A DNA stretch of 37,704 nt from Sva-07 sp031398325 (GTDB taxonomy: Bacteria; Actinomycetota; Acidimicrobiia; Acidimicrobiales; Ilumatobacteraceae). Under the pieces are notes generated by a model that saw only the letters and a list, made by a program, of their open reading frames with translations, was not told the origin of the DNA and did not search any database. A program made the position numbers and the translations under genes. Shown here piece by piece: positions 30,873-37,704 of the stretch; position 1 is the stretch's first letter, and each line of letters opens with the position of its first letter. The stretch lies in contig JANNNB010000011.1 of the NCBI GenBank assembly GCA_031398325.1, positions 1 through 37,704 of the forward strand. Direction: 5' to 3'.

Positions 30873-30909
30873 GTTGGTGGGCGGGGGGTCTGACCCCGCG
30901 CACCAACTC
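30871..30909. terminator. Bidirectional hairpin terminator
   Basis: Arms GAGTTGGTGGGCGGGG (30871-30886) and CCCCGCGCACCAACTC (30894-30909) pair at 15 of 16 positions around a 7-nt loop. The hairpin fills the gap between the convergent oxidoreductase and aspS genes and includes the last bases of the former's stop codon. No U-tract is present. Confidence 0.8.
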
Positions 30910-30910
30910 G

Positions 30911-32716
30911 TCACGTCGCGGGCGGGAGGATCTTGAGGCCGAGCTCGGCCATCGCCTTCGGGTCGCCGGGGATCGGAGAGTTCGTCATCGGGTCGGTGCC
31001 CGACTGCGTCTTCGGGAAGGCGATCACCTCGCGGATGTTCTCCTCGCCGGCCAGGATCGCCACGAGCCGGTCGAGACCGAACGCGAACCCGCCGTGCGGT
31101 GGCGCCCCGTAGTTGAAGGGGTTGAGGAAGAAGCCGAACTTTCGGTCGGATTCCTCCTGGCTGATCCCGAGCGCCGTGAACACCCGCTGCTGCAGCTCGG
31201 GTTCGTGGATCCGGATCGAACCCGAACCGAGCTCCCAACCGTTGAGCACGAGGTCGTAGGCGATGGAGCGCACCGACAGCGGGTCGGTCTCGATCTTGTC
31301 GACATCGTCGGGATGGGGCCGGGTGAACGGGTGGTGGCCCGGCTTCGGTCGACCCGACTCCTTGTCCACGCCGACGAACAGCGGGAACTCGACGACCCAC
31401 ACGTAGCGGTACGGGCCCTCGTGCACCGGCGGGCGACCCAGGTCGTTGCGCAGCGTGCCGAGTACGTCGCACGTGGTCGCCCACTCGTCGGCGACGATCA
31501 GGATCAGGTCGCCGGTTTCGGCTCCCATCGCCGACCGGATCGCAGTCGCCTCGGTGTCGGACAGGAACTTGGCGACCGGCGAATCGAAGCCGGCGACACC
31601 ATCGGCGTCGGTGACCTTGAGCCACACCAGGCCCTTGGCTCCGATCCCCTTGGCGCGGTCGGTCAGCTTGTCGAGCTGGTTGCGGCCGTAGTCAGCGGCG
31701 GCGCCCGGCACCCGAATCCCCTTGATCGCCTCAGCACCGGCGAACGCCTTGAACTCCGTCGCCGCGAAGATCGGCGTCAGCTCGACGAGCTCGAGCCCGA
31801 ACCGCAGGTCCGGCTTGTCGACGCCGAAGCGGTTCATCGCCTCGAGCCAGGTGATCCGCTCGATCGGCTGCGGCCGCTCCCCTGTCGCTGCCTCCGCGGC
31901 CGCCAACACCGCTTCGCTCACAGCGTCGAGGACGTCGTCCTGGCCGACGAAGCTCATCTCCATGTCCATCTGCATGAACTCGTACTGGCGGTCGGCGCGC
32001 AGGTCTTCGTCACGCAGGCAGCGCGCCATCTGGTAGTACCGGTCGACGCCGGCCACCATCAGCAGCTGCTTGAACAGCTGCGGCGACTGCGGCAGTGCGT
32101 AGAACGAGCCCGGCTCCTTACGAGAGGGCACGAGGAACTCGCGCGCCCCTTCGGGGGTCGACGGCACGAGCATCGGTGTCTCGACCTCGACGAAGCCCTG
32201 AGCGTCCATGGCATTGCGCACGGCAGCGTTGATCGCCGACCGCACACGCAGGTTCTTCTGCATCCGCTCGCGGCGCAGGTCGAGGTAGCGATGCTTGAGG
32301 CGGACGTTCTCGTCGACGTCATCGGCCCGAGCGTCGATCGGGAACGGCGGCGGATCCGCCGTGCGCAGGACTTCGACGACGCAGTCGCCGATCTCGATCT
32401 CGCCGGTCGGAAGCGCCAGGTTCACCGTGCCCTCCGGCCGTTGGCGGACGACACCAGTGATGCGCACCACGTACTCGCTGCGCACGTCGACGTCGTTGTC
32501 GACGACGCACTGGATGATGCCGGAGTGGTCGCGCAGATCGACGAAGGCGAGGTGCTCACCGTGCTCACGGCGTCGCCCGACCCAGCCGCAGACGCTGACG
32601 GTCTGGCCGATGTTCGACGGGCGCAGGTTGCCGCACAGGTCGGTGCGCATCGACGTCGGCTGTGGGAGGGTCGGCTGCGGTGCAGCTGGTTCGCTCGTGG
32701 ACGTGTCGGTCGTCAT
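30911..32716 (-). CDS. aspS: Aspartyl-tRNA synthetase
   Basis: AspS charges tRNA-Asp (and possibly tRNA-Asn) with aspartate. The 601-residue class II enzyme has the N-terminal OB anticodon-binding domain (GQTVSVCGWVGRRREHGEHL), motif 1/2 regions (KHRYLDLRRERMQKNLRVRS, then FYALPQSPQLFKQLLMVAGV and CLRDEDLRADRQYEFMQMDM), the bacterial GAD insertion (about residues 300-430) and motif 3 GGFAFGLDRLVAIL. Length is normal for the bacterial type. Its ATG overlaps the hisS stop by ATGA, so hisS-aspS form an operon. The first 20 residues are a Pro/Thr/Ser-rich extension before MRTDLCGNL, which is the usual start of the fold. Whether it also charges tRNA-Asn cannot be told. Confidence 0.97.
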   Translation of the reverse strand: MTTDTSTSEPAAPQPTLPQPTSMRTDLCGNLRPSNIGQTVSVCGWVGRRREHGEHLAFVDLRDHSGIIQCVVDNDVDVRSEYVVRITGVVRQRPEGTVNLALPTGEIEIGDCVVEVLRTADPPPFPIDARADDVDENVRLKHRYLDLRRERMQKNLRVRSAINAAVRNAMDAQGFVEVETPMLVPSTPEGAREFLVPSRKEPGSFYALPQSPQLFKQLLMVAGVDRYYQMARCLRDEDLRADRQYEFMQMDMEMSFVGQDDVLDAVSEAVLAAAEAATGERPQPIERITWLEAMNRFGVDKPDLRFGLELVELTPIFAATEFKAFAGAEAIKGIRVPGAAADYGRNQLDKLTDRAKGIGAKGLVWLKVTDADGVAGFDSPVAKFLSDTEATAIRSAMGAETGDLILIVADEWATTCDVLGTLRNDLGRPPVHEGPYRYVWVVEFPLFVGVDKESGRPKPGHHPFTRPHPDDVDKIETDPLSVRSIAYDLVLNGWELGSGSIRIHEPELQQRVFTALGISQEESDRKFGFFLNPFNYGAPPHGGFAFGLDRLVAILAGEENIREVIAFPKTQSGTDPMTNSPIPGDPKAMAELGLKILPPAT

Positions 32717-33981
32717 TGTGGGTCGTTTCCTGTTGAGTGGGAGGTCAGAAAGGTGATCAGGTCGTCGCGGGCGATGGTGACCTGGTCGGCGTCGGTGCGC
32801 ATCGGCTTCACCACGACCGTGCCGGCCGCGAGTTCGTCGTCGCCGATGATGACCGCGTTGTTCGCTCCGCTGCGATTGGCGAGCTTCATCTGCGCCTTCA
32901 TCGACCGGTTGTCGTAGCCGCGGTCGGCGGCCAGACCGGCGTTGCGGAGAGATGCGGTGAGCAGCGTGGCTTGGCCTCCGCCGACGACATCGACGACGAA
33001 CGCGTCGAGGGGCCGTTCCTCGGCGGCGAAGACACCTTCGTCGTCGCAGGCCAGCAGCGTTCGGTCGAGGCCGAGTGCGAAGCCGACACCGGGCGTGGCC
33101 GGGCCACCGAGCGCTTCGACGAGCCCGTCGTAACGGCCACCGCCGCCGAGCGCGTTCTGGGCGGAGTCGAGGGTGCCACCCTGGAACTCGAAGATCGTGC
33201 GGCGGTAGTAGTCGAGGCCGCGCACCAGCTTGGGCTCGAGAACGAATGGGATGTCGAGCGCACGGAGGCCGCTCAGCACCGTCTCGAAGTGCTCGGCCGA
33301 CTCTGGGCCGCGGTAGTCACCGATCGTCGGCGCACCGGCGATCACGACCTGGTCGGGTTCACGCTTCGAGTCGAGGACCCGCAACGGGTTCCGTTCGAGC
33401 GTCGCCCGGCTCTGTTCGGTGAGTGCGTCACCGGCGGCGACGAAGTAGGTGCGAAGCGCCTCCACGTAGGCGGCCCGCTCGTCCGGTTCACCGAGACTGT
33501 TGACGATGAGGTTCACCTGGCGCAGTCCGAGCCGTCGGTAGAACTCCAACGCCAGGGCGATGACCTCGATGTCGAGCTGCGCATCGTCCGCCCCGAGCAC
33601 CTCGATACCGACCTGGTCGAACTGCCGGTAGCGGCCCCGCTGCGGCTTCTCGTAGCGGAAGTTCGACCCCGCGTAGAACACCTTCCTCGGCGTGGTGGGC
33701 CGGTGCTGGGCGAACGAGCGACAGACGCTGGCGGTCATCTCGGGGCGCAACGAGATGTGTCGCTCGCCCTTGTCGACGAAGTCGTACATCTCCTTGCTCA
33801 CCACGTCGGTGGCATCGCCGATCCGGGTGAACACGCCGATGTCCTCGAGCAGGGGCGTGATGACCTCGCCGTAGCCGGCCGACTCCACCACCTCGGCAAA
33901 GACCCTGGTGAACCGACGCCAACGCCCACTCTCGGGCGGCAGGATGTCGCGCATCCCCGGGCTGGTCTGGAACGTCGACAC
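32713..33981 (-). CDS. hisS: Histidyl-tRNA synthetase
   Basis: HisS activates histidine and charges tRNA-His. The 422-residue class II enzyme begins with FQTSPGMRDILPPESGRW, and has motif 2 FYAGSNFRYEKPQRGRYRQF, the histidine-specific motif LVRGLDYYRRTIFEF, GGGGRYDGLVEALGG and motif 3 GVGFALGLDRTLL. The C-terminal anticodon-binding domain is complete. The GTG at 33981 lies 8 nt after a TAGCCT box, suggesting a leaderless start. It is followed directly by aspS with a 4-bp overlap. It is divergent from the DUF1992 gene with 84 nt between the two starts. Confidence 0.97.
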   Translation of the reverse strand: MSTFQTSPGMRDILPPESGRWRRFTRVFAEVVESAGYGEVITPLLEDIGVFTRIGDATDVVSKEMYDFVDKGERHISLRPEMTASVCRSFAQHRPTTPRKVFYAGSNFRYEKPQRGRYRQFDQVGIEVLGADDAQLDIEVIALALEFYRRLGLRQVNLIVNSLGEPDERAAYVEALRTYFVAAGDALTEQSRATLERNPLRVLDSKREPDQVVIAGAPTIGDYRGPESAEHFETVLSGLRALDIPFVLEPKLVRGLDYYRRTIFEFQGGTLDSAQNALGGGGRYDGLVEALGGPATPGVGFALGLDRTLLACDDEGVFAAEERPLDAFVVDVVGGGQATLLTASLRNAGLAADRGYDNRSMKAQMKLANRSGANNAVIIGDDELAAGTVVVKPMRTDADQVTIARDDLITFLTSHSTGNDPQ

Positions 33982-33989
33982 GGCCAGTC

Positions 33990-33995
33990 AGGCTA
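33990..33995 (-). promoter_or_regulatory. Candidate -10 box for hisS-aspS
   Basis: On the minus strand TAGCCT fits TANNNT and ends 8 nt before the GTG at 33981; no ribosome site is visible between them. Confidence 0.45.
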
Positions 33996-34052
33996 CCGGT
34001 GCCCGCCCGCCCAGGAGCTGGCCTTTCGCGAGGCGCACTCACCTCTCCGCAC

Positions 34053-34058
34053 TAACTT
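34053..34058 (+). promoter_or_regulatory. Candidate -10 box of DUF1992 gene
   Basis: TAACTT fits TANNNT and ends 7 nt before the GTG at 34066, predicting a leaderless mRNA. Confidence 0.5.
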
Positions 34059-34065
34059 GGCTGGC

Positions 34066-34431
34066 GTGTCGTGGATCGAGCGTGCGGTCGAGGAGCGGCT
34101 TGCTCGCGCCGCCGCGAACGGCGAGCTTCAGGTACCCGAGCTCCACGGCAAACCGCTCGCCGACCTCGACAAGCCACGCAACTCGGGGTGGTGGGCCAAC
34201 CAGTTCGTCGCCCGCGAGCGGAGCCACGATCGACGAAAGGACGCCGAGGCAGCTGCCGCCGCCGCTCGCGCCGGGTTCTGGCGATGTGACGACATCGACT
34301 CGGTACGTCGCGCGGCCGCTGAAGCCAACGACGCCATCGCCGCAGCGAACCTCAACCTGATCGAATCGGATCAGCTTCCCCGCTTCGACCCTGACAACAT
34401 CGTCGATCGGTGGCACAAGCTCCGACGCTGA
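34066..34431 (+). CDS. DUF1992 (DnaJC28-like conserved domain) protein
   Basis: The 121-residue protein has the DUF1992 pattern: SWIERAVEERLARAAANGEL, LHGKPLADLD (the conserved GKPL turn) and a helical C-terminus (NDAIAAANLNLIESDQLPRF). The family includes bacterial YhdN-like proteins and the C-terminal part of DNAJC28; no biochemical role is established. The GTG at 34066 begins the domain and follows a TANNNT box. The stop lies 4 nt from the convergent HNH gene's end. The family call is fairly sure and the function is unknown. Confidence 0.85.
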   Translation: MSWIERAVEERLARAAANGELQVPELHGKPLADLDKPRNSGWWANQFVARERSHDRRKDAEAAAAAARAGFWRCDDIDSVRRAAAEANDAIAAANLNLIESDQLPRFDPDNIVDRWHKLRR

Positions 34432-34435
34432 TCGG

Positions 34436-35815
34436 TCAGGCCGCCCACTCGAGTCGATGGATCGGCCAGCCGAGCTGGTCCAGTTCCGATGTGCGGGTGC
34501 ATTCGTGCGACGAACCATCCGATTCGTCCTCGTTGAGTCGAAGTCGCTGTCCGACGGGGGTGATTGGGGTGCCGTCGCGTCGGAACTGGATCAACTTGCC
34601 GACTTTGTCCCGTCGTTCGGTGATCCCGAGTCGATGTTTGTTGCGGTTGTGACCGCCGCACTTCACGGCACCATTGTCGGTGTCGGTGGCCCCACCATCT
34701 CTGATCCATTCGGCGATGTGATCGATCTGGCAGCTCAGCTGCCCGATGTCGCATCCGACGTTCTCGCACGACTGCGCCATCAGTTTGAGGGCCGTGCGGG
34801 CGCCTCCGGAGAACAATCGCCGTGTCCGTCCGAAATTGATCACGACCCCTTCGGTGTCGACGACGATTCGCCGAACGTGGCCGGTGAGCGCCGCCCGGAT
34901 GGCGTCGTGCCCGTCGAGCGAGATGCCGTTCTCGGAGTCGCAGTACTGGTGGAGCAGATCAGCGAACGGGTCGGTGTACGGCCCTCGGATCGCGTCGATC
35001 AGACCGAGCGTCGCCAGCTCACGCTCGTACCGCTCCTGTGTCGCGACGATGTTCAGGACGATCTGAGGCCCGATGGCGTCCGCGGGCATCGATGCGGCCC
35101 GCTCGAAGATCTTGGCCAGCGCGTCGAACCGTCGCTGGGCATCGGTTCGGGGCAGCAGCGACGCCGGAGCGTTCTCACCATGCTCTTCAGAGCGCTGCGC
35201 GACGTCGGCGTTGAATTCCTGTTCGACGAAGTGATCGAAGATCTTCTTCATCATTGCGGTGTTGAGCGCCGACCCACCGGACGCCCGTAGGTCGAGCCCG
35301 CCGTCGAACTCGTTCAGCGACACCGTGCGTCGCTCGTTCGTGATCTCCGCGTCTCGATGCGCCCCGTCGGCATCGGCGAGCGATTCCCATCGCTTGACGA
35401 CGGTGCGCAGCGACTCGTAGGGCAGCTGTTCGGCAATGTCGAGCAGTTGATCGATCACGACACCGATCTCGTCGCCACAACGGCGGTTCGAACGAGCACG
35501 GCCGAGTTCGTTCACCTGCGCGATCCCGATGTGCCCGTCGAGGAGTGCATCACCGACGACCGGGTGATCGTTCATCAGCCGTGCGTTCCGGCGGGCGCAC
35601 GCCACATCGCTGTTCGACCAGTTGCCGTTTCCTCGGAGGTACCCCTTCATTCCGAGGTGGCCGTCAGCGGCCCAGATGCCACGAGCCTCCACGACGGCGA
35701 TCAACGCAGCCATCTCGGCTTCATCACGGCGGCGGCGCAACTCCACTTGGCGTAGGCGCTCGGTGACCTCGAAGTCATCGAGCCCCATCAGCTCTTCGAC
35801 GAGGTCAGCAAACAT
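34436..35815 (-). CDS. DUF222 / 13E12-type HNH endonuclease
   Basis: The 459-residue protein has an N-terminal helical DUF222 region (FEVTERLRQVELRRRRDEAE, IGIAQVNELGRARS, SGGSALNTAMMKKIFDHFV) and a C-terminal HNH nuclease: CDIGQLSCQIDHIAEWIRDG then GAVKCGGHNRNKHRLGI, with the D-H pair, the N and the C-x2-H-N-x3-H end and cysteines for a structural zinc. Such genes occur in many copies in actinobacteria, and their role (selfish, repair or phage-linked) is unknown. The ATG at 35815 follows TATCCT by 6 nt and is preferred to the in-frame ATG at 35866. The bases upstream of the start are unusually AT-rich. Confidence 0.85.
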   Translation of the reverse strand: MFADLVEELMGLDDFEVTERLRQVELRRRRDEAEMAALIAVVEARGIWAADGHLGMKGYLRGNGNWSNSDVACARRNARLMNDHPVVGDALLDGHIGIAQVNELGRARSNRRCGDEIGVVIDQLLDIAEQLPYESLRTVVKRWESLADADGAHRDAEITNERRTVSLNEFDGGLDLRASGGSALNTAMMKKIFDHFVEQEFNADVAQRSEEHGENAPASLLPRTDAQRRFDALAKIFERAASMPADAIGPQIVLNIVATQERYERELATLGLIDAIRGPYTDPFADLLHQYCDSENGISLDGHDAIRAALTGHVRRIVVDTEGVVINFGRTRRLFSGGARTALKLMAQSCENVGCDIGQLSCQIDHIAEWIRDGGATDTDNGAVKCGGHNRNKHRLGITERRDKVGKLIQFRRDGTPITPVGQRLRLNEDESDGSSHECTRTSELDQLGWPIHRLEWAA

Positions 35816-35821
35816 GACCCA

Positions 35822-35827
35822 AGGATA
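35822..35827 (-). promoter_or_regulatory. Candidate -10 box of HNH endonuclease gene
   Basis: On the minus strand TATCCT fits TANNNT and ends 6 nt before the ATG at 35815, inside a local AT-rich patch. Confidence 0.5.
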
Positions 35828-35971
35828 CAGAATGCATGTTCCTTTTTTGAACTGATTCTCGTACATTTATTCGTCTCCTCGCAATCAACTGACCGCCCCA
35901 CGATGTCCACGGTGGAGGAGGTTCGGAGCATTCCGGGGCGCACAGAGCTGACGATCCGGCACACTGGAGAC

Positions 35972-36544
35972 ATGCTTCCTGGTGCGCTGCCGACGAAGGG
36001 CCGTCTGCTCGTCGCCACGCCCCCGCTCGAGGATCCGCACTTCGACCGGACGGTTGTGTTCATGCTCGAGCACCACGACGAGGGGGGGGCGATCGGTGTC
36101 GTGATCAATCGTCCGTCGATCGAGAGTCTCGACGAACCGCTCGATCGTTGGATCGACCTGCAGTCCGCACCGTCATCGGTCTTCTCCGGTGGACCCGTCG
36201 AGGAGAACGCGTTGATCGCGCTCGCCGAGACGAAGGTGCTGCTCGACGAGAGCGGGGAGCACCTGTCCCCCATCACCGGCACGATCGCATCGGCCGACCT
36301 GACCGCAGACCCCGCGCTGGTGGCAGCCGAGGTCAGGGGGGTTCGCATCTTCCGCGGGTACGCCGGTTGGGGCCCCGGTCAACTCGAGGGCGAGATCGAA
36401 GCCGGTGCTTGGCTTGTGCTCGACTCCGAGCCCGGAGACGTCTTTTCGGACGATCCGGACGAGCTGTGGCGGACGGTCCTGCGCCGTCAGCCGGGCCGAC
36501 TTGCCTGGCTCGCCGACGCGCCCGACGACCTCAGCTCGAACTGA
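35972..36544 (+). CDS. yqgE: YqgE/AlgH family protein
   Basis: The 190-residue protein matches YqgE/AlgH throughout: KGRLLVATPPLEDPHFDRTV, FMLEHHDEGGAIGVVINRP, VFSGGPVEENALIAL, VRIFRGYAGWGPGQLEGEIE, GAWLVLDSEPGDVF and LWRTVLRRQ. The fold is known but the biochemical role is not; AlgH was once thought to regulate alginate genes in Pseudomonas. The ATG at 35972 gives the usual family length; an in-frame ATG at 35903 would add 23 unrelated-looking residues. A GGAG lies very close to the start. It is divergent from the HNH gene and stands alone. Confidence 0.9.
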   Translation: MLPGALPTKGRLLVATPPLEDPHFDRTVVFMLEHHDEGGAIGVVINRPSIESLDEPLDRWIDLQSAPSSVFSGGPVEENALIALAETKVLLDESGEHLSPITGTIASADLTADPALVAAEVRGVRIFRGYAGWGPGQLEGEIEAGAWLVLDSEPGDVFSDDPDELWRTVLRRQPGRLAWLADAPDDLSSN

Positions 36545-36659
36545 GTTCGGCAGCAAAGGGTGATAGTGGGTGGGCAATCGACCACTACATCGTGTGCTCC
36601 GACTGGCGGGCTGCCTAAACCGCAAAGAATGCTTCGCGTTTCGGTTCACGAAAGGGTGG

Positions 36660-37037
36660 ATGGGTTTGGCACCGCCCCGGAGCAAACCGGGGCACAAGGA
36701 CGGCGGAATATCTACAGATCCGCGCGCTGTATTCAAGCCGAACGAGTACCCGGTCGATGAGTCACGTGTGGATGCCGTCGTCCTACTTCTCGTGTGCGCG
36801 CTCCTGGTTGGTCTCTGGGCTACTGCGATTGCGGCTCTCATCAGCGCCGTCCGACTGCCCGATTACGCATGGCGCTCAGCCAAGCGATCGAAGACCGGAA
36901 CGGTTATCGGCATCGTGTTGACCGGCGGGTTCGGTGGGGCCTACTACTGGCTTTCGATTCACGAACCGGTCAAGGCCGCACACGATCGCATACCACCTCC
37001 TCCGAAGCGCGACGCGTGGTCGAAGGGCGATTGGTAA
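36660..37037 (+). CDS. Small two-TM membrane protein of unknown function
   Basis: The 125-residue product from the ATG at 36660 has a polar N-terminus, TM1 in VVLLLVCALLVGLWATAIAALI (about residues 40-61), a basic loop (RLPDYAWRSAKRSKTG) and TM2 in VIGIVLTGGFGGAYYWLSI (about 81-99), and a polar Pro/Lys tail. Positive residues between the two helices suggest that the loop is cytoplasmic. I do not recognise the family. The start is uncertain: the frame is open to a GTG at 36570, but that part looks non-coding. AAGGGTGG lies directly before the ATG at 36660. Confidence 0.5.
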   Translation: MGLAPPRSKPGHKDGGISTDPRAVFKPNEYPVDESRVDAVVLLLVCALLVGLWATAIAALISAVRLPDYAWRSAKRSKTGTVIGIVLTGGFGGAYYWLSIHEPVKAAHDRIPPPPKRDAWSKGDW

Positions 37038-37128
37038 CGCCGCACCGAGCGGGCAGTTCTGCGTATACAACCATGAGCCGGTGCGGCACGAGGATCTTGA
37101 TGCACTTCGGGTGTCGGGGGCTCCGACG

Positions 37129-37344
37129 ATGCTGAGCGTTCGTCCGCCGGGAGAGTTGCCGCACCGACTCTCCGACGTTGTGGTCGTGGAGTTCTCCGAT
37201 TCGACGGTGACGATCGAGCTGCCGAGCGGCGAACGTCGAAAGGTCGATGTCGGCACGATCGTCGATATGGAAGGCGAACGCAGTCGCCGCAGACGGTGGC
37301 GACGAGTCGGACTCATCATCGACTCTCTGGGCCTTACTCGATAG
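37129..37344 (+). CDS. Short hypothetical protein
   Basis: A 71-residue product from the ATG at 37129 reads LSVRPPGELPHRLSDVVVVE, then VTIELPSGERRKVDVGTIVD and a basic RRRRWRR segment near the end. The beta-rich middle looks like a small SH3- or OB-like barrel, but I recognise no family. The frame is open farther left to 36934, without a convincing start. It lies between the two-TM gene and the convergent vapC-like gene. Coding status is moderately likely only. Confidence 0.35.
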   Translation: MLSVRPPGELPHRLSDVVVVEFSDSTVTIELPSGERRKVDVGTIVDMEGERSRRRRWRRVGLIIDSLGLTR

Positions 37345-37385
37345 CCCGCCCCGCCAATCCGAGCGGCAGTTCGGCACGCCTTCGT

Positions 37386-37704
37386 TCAGACCGATACGAC
37401 CTCGACGAGGTTGCCGAAAGCTCGGAAGTCGGCAGGGTTTCGCGTGTAGATCGGAAGCCCGTGTGAGCACGCTGTCGCTGCGATGAGCAGGTCGACTGCT
37501 CTCGCTCCGCGGGCTTCGCGTCCCGGACCGACGACCGCCGCGTAGATGCGGCCATACGCTCGCGAGGCTTCCGAATCGAAGGGAAGCGGATCGAAGGTGG
37601 CCTCCGCTCGTTGCAGTCGGTCCTGTCGGCGTGCTCGCTCGTCGGGATCTTTGGTCGCGTGCGGTCCGGCGGCCAGTTCGGCCATGGTGATCGCGCTGAC
37701 CGCA
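37386..37704 (-). CDS. vapC: VapC-like PIN-domain toxin, cut by window edge
   Basis: The visible 105 or so residues show the C-terminal two-thirds of a PIN-domain ribonuclease: AVSAITMAELAAGPHA, then ARAVDLLIAATACSHGLPI with the conserved acidic residue, and the end YTRNPADFRAFGNLVEV with T-R-N. VapC toxins cleave tRNA or rRNA and are held by VapB. The frame runs to the right edge of the window. An ATG at 37685 lies inside the conserved SAITxAELAAG segment, so it is not the start. The first catalytic Asp and any vapB are outside. The toxin family is clear; toxicity cannot be judged. Confidence 0.8.
   Translation of the reverse strand, partial: AVSAITMAELAAGPHATKDPDERARRQDRLQRAEATFDPLPFDSEASRAYGRIYAAVVGPGREARGARAVDLLIAATACSHGLPIYTRNPADFRAFGNLVEVVSV

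Noticed and set aside
36560..36760. Short plus-strand frame beside YqgE
   Set aside because: It overlaps the two-TM gene in another frame and has no protein-like features.
1..37704. tRNA or rRNA genes
   Set aside because: No cloverleaf-like T-arm and anticodon patterns or rRNA signatures were noticed; this was by eye only and a covariance search would decide.

Overview
The window is a GC-rich stretch of about 37.7 kb. It looks like the chromosome of a high-GC actinobacterium, most likely a member of the Acidimicrobiia close to Ilumatobacter. The support is gene content: a tlyA-nadK cluster, a DUF222-HNH nuclease, an LPxTG surface protein with Thr-rich linkers, a group III truncated haemoglobin and a DUF1992 protein. 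Many genes also appear to be leaderless, with a TANNNT box 6-8 nt before the start codon. The lineage is inferred from family knowledge, because no search was possible.

Left region (1-7.7 kb, accessory): a partial NTF2-like gene, a MerR-type regulator, a methyltransferase, an apparent nitric-oxide/Fe-S-repair operon (NuoF-like flavoprotein, Cys-containing winged-helix regulator, Ric/ScdA di-iron protein, group III truncated haemoglobin), a divergent HMA-domain protein and a frameshifted GNAT gene. A near-perfect 32-bp palindrome lies in the divergent promoter of the NO operon. Four copies of an unexplained intergenic repeat (74-109 bp, all in the same orientation) sit between genes here and were not seen elsewhere in the window.

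Middle region (7.7-20.6 kb, minus strand): a phasin-like protein, tlyA and nadK are tightly packed. They are followed by a giant gene (about 3,570 codons) for a secreted subtilase with many Ig-like domains and an LPVTG anchor.

Conflict-type island (20.65-26.63 kb): a SLOG-domain protein is translationally coupled to a two-TM, TrkA-N/RCK-like protein with a C-terminal RyR domain. Convergent to them is a DUF4062-NTPase-TPR gene, which is split by an apparent frameshift and lacks the Walker A lysine. These genes lie between a HAD phosphatase and the phasin-tlyA-nadK genes, which are close neighbours in mycobacteria, so the island looks inserted into an old housekeeping cluster.

Right region (26.65-37.7 kb): mainly housekeeping genes: HAD phosphatase, DUF1015 protein, alpha/beta hydrolase, SSB-like protein, Gfo/Idh/MocA oxidoreductase, hisS-aspS, DUF1992 protein and YqgE/AlgH protein. 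A DUF222-HNH nuclease, two small unknown genes and a VapC toxin cut by the window edge are also present. Two striking inverted repeats sit at convergent gene ends, at 28694-28713 and 30871-30909.
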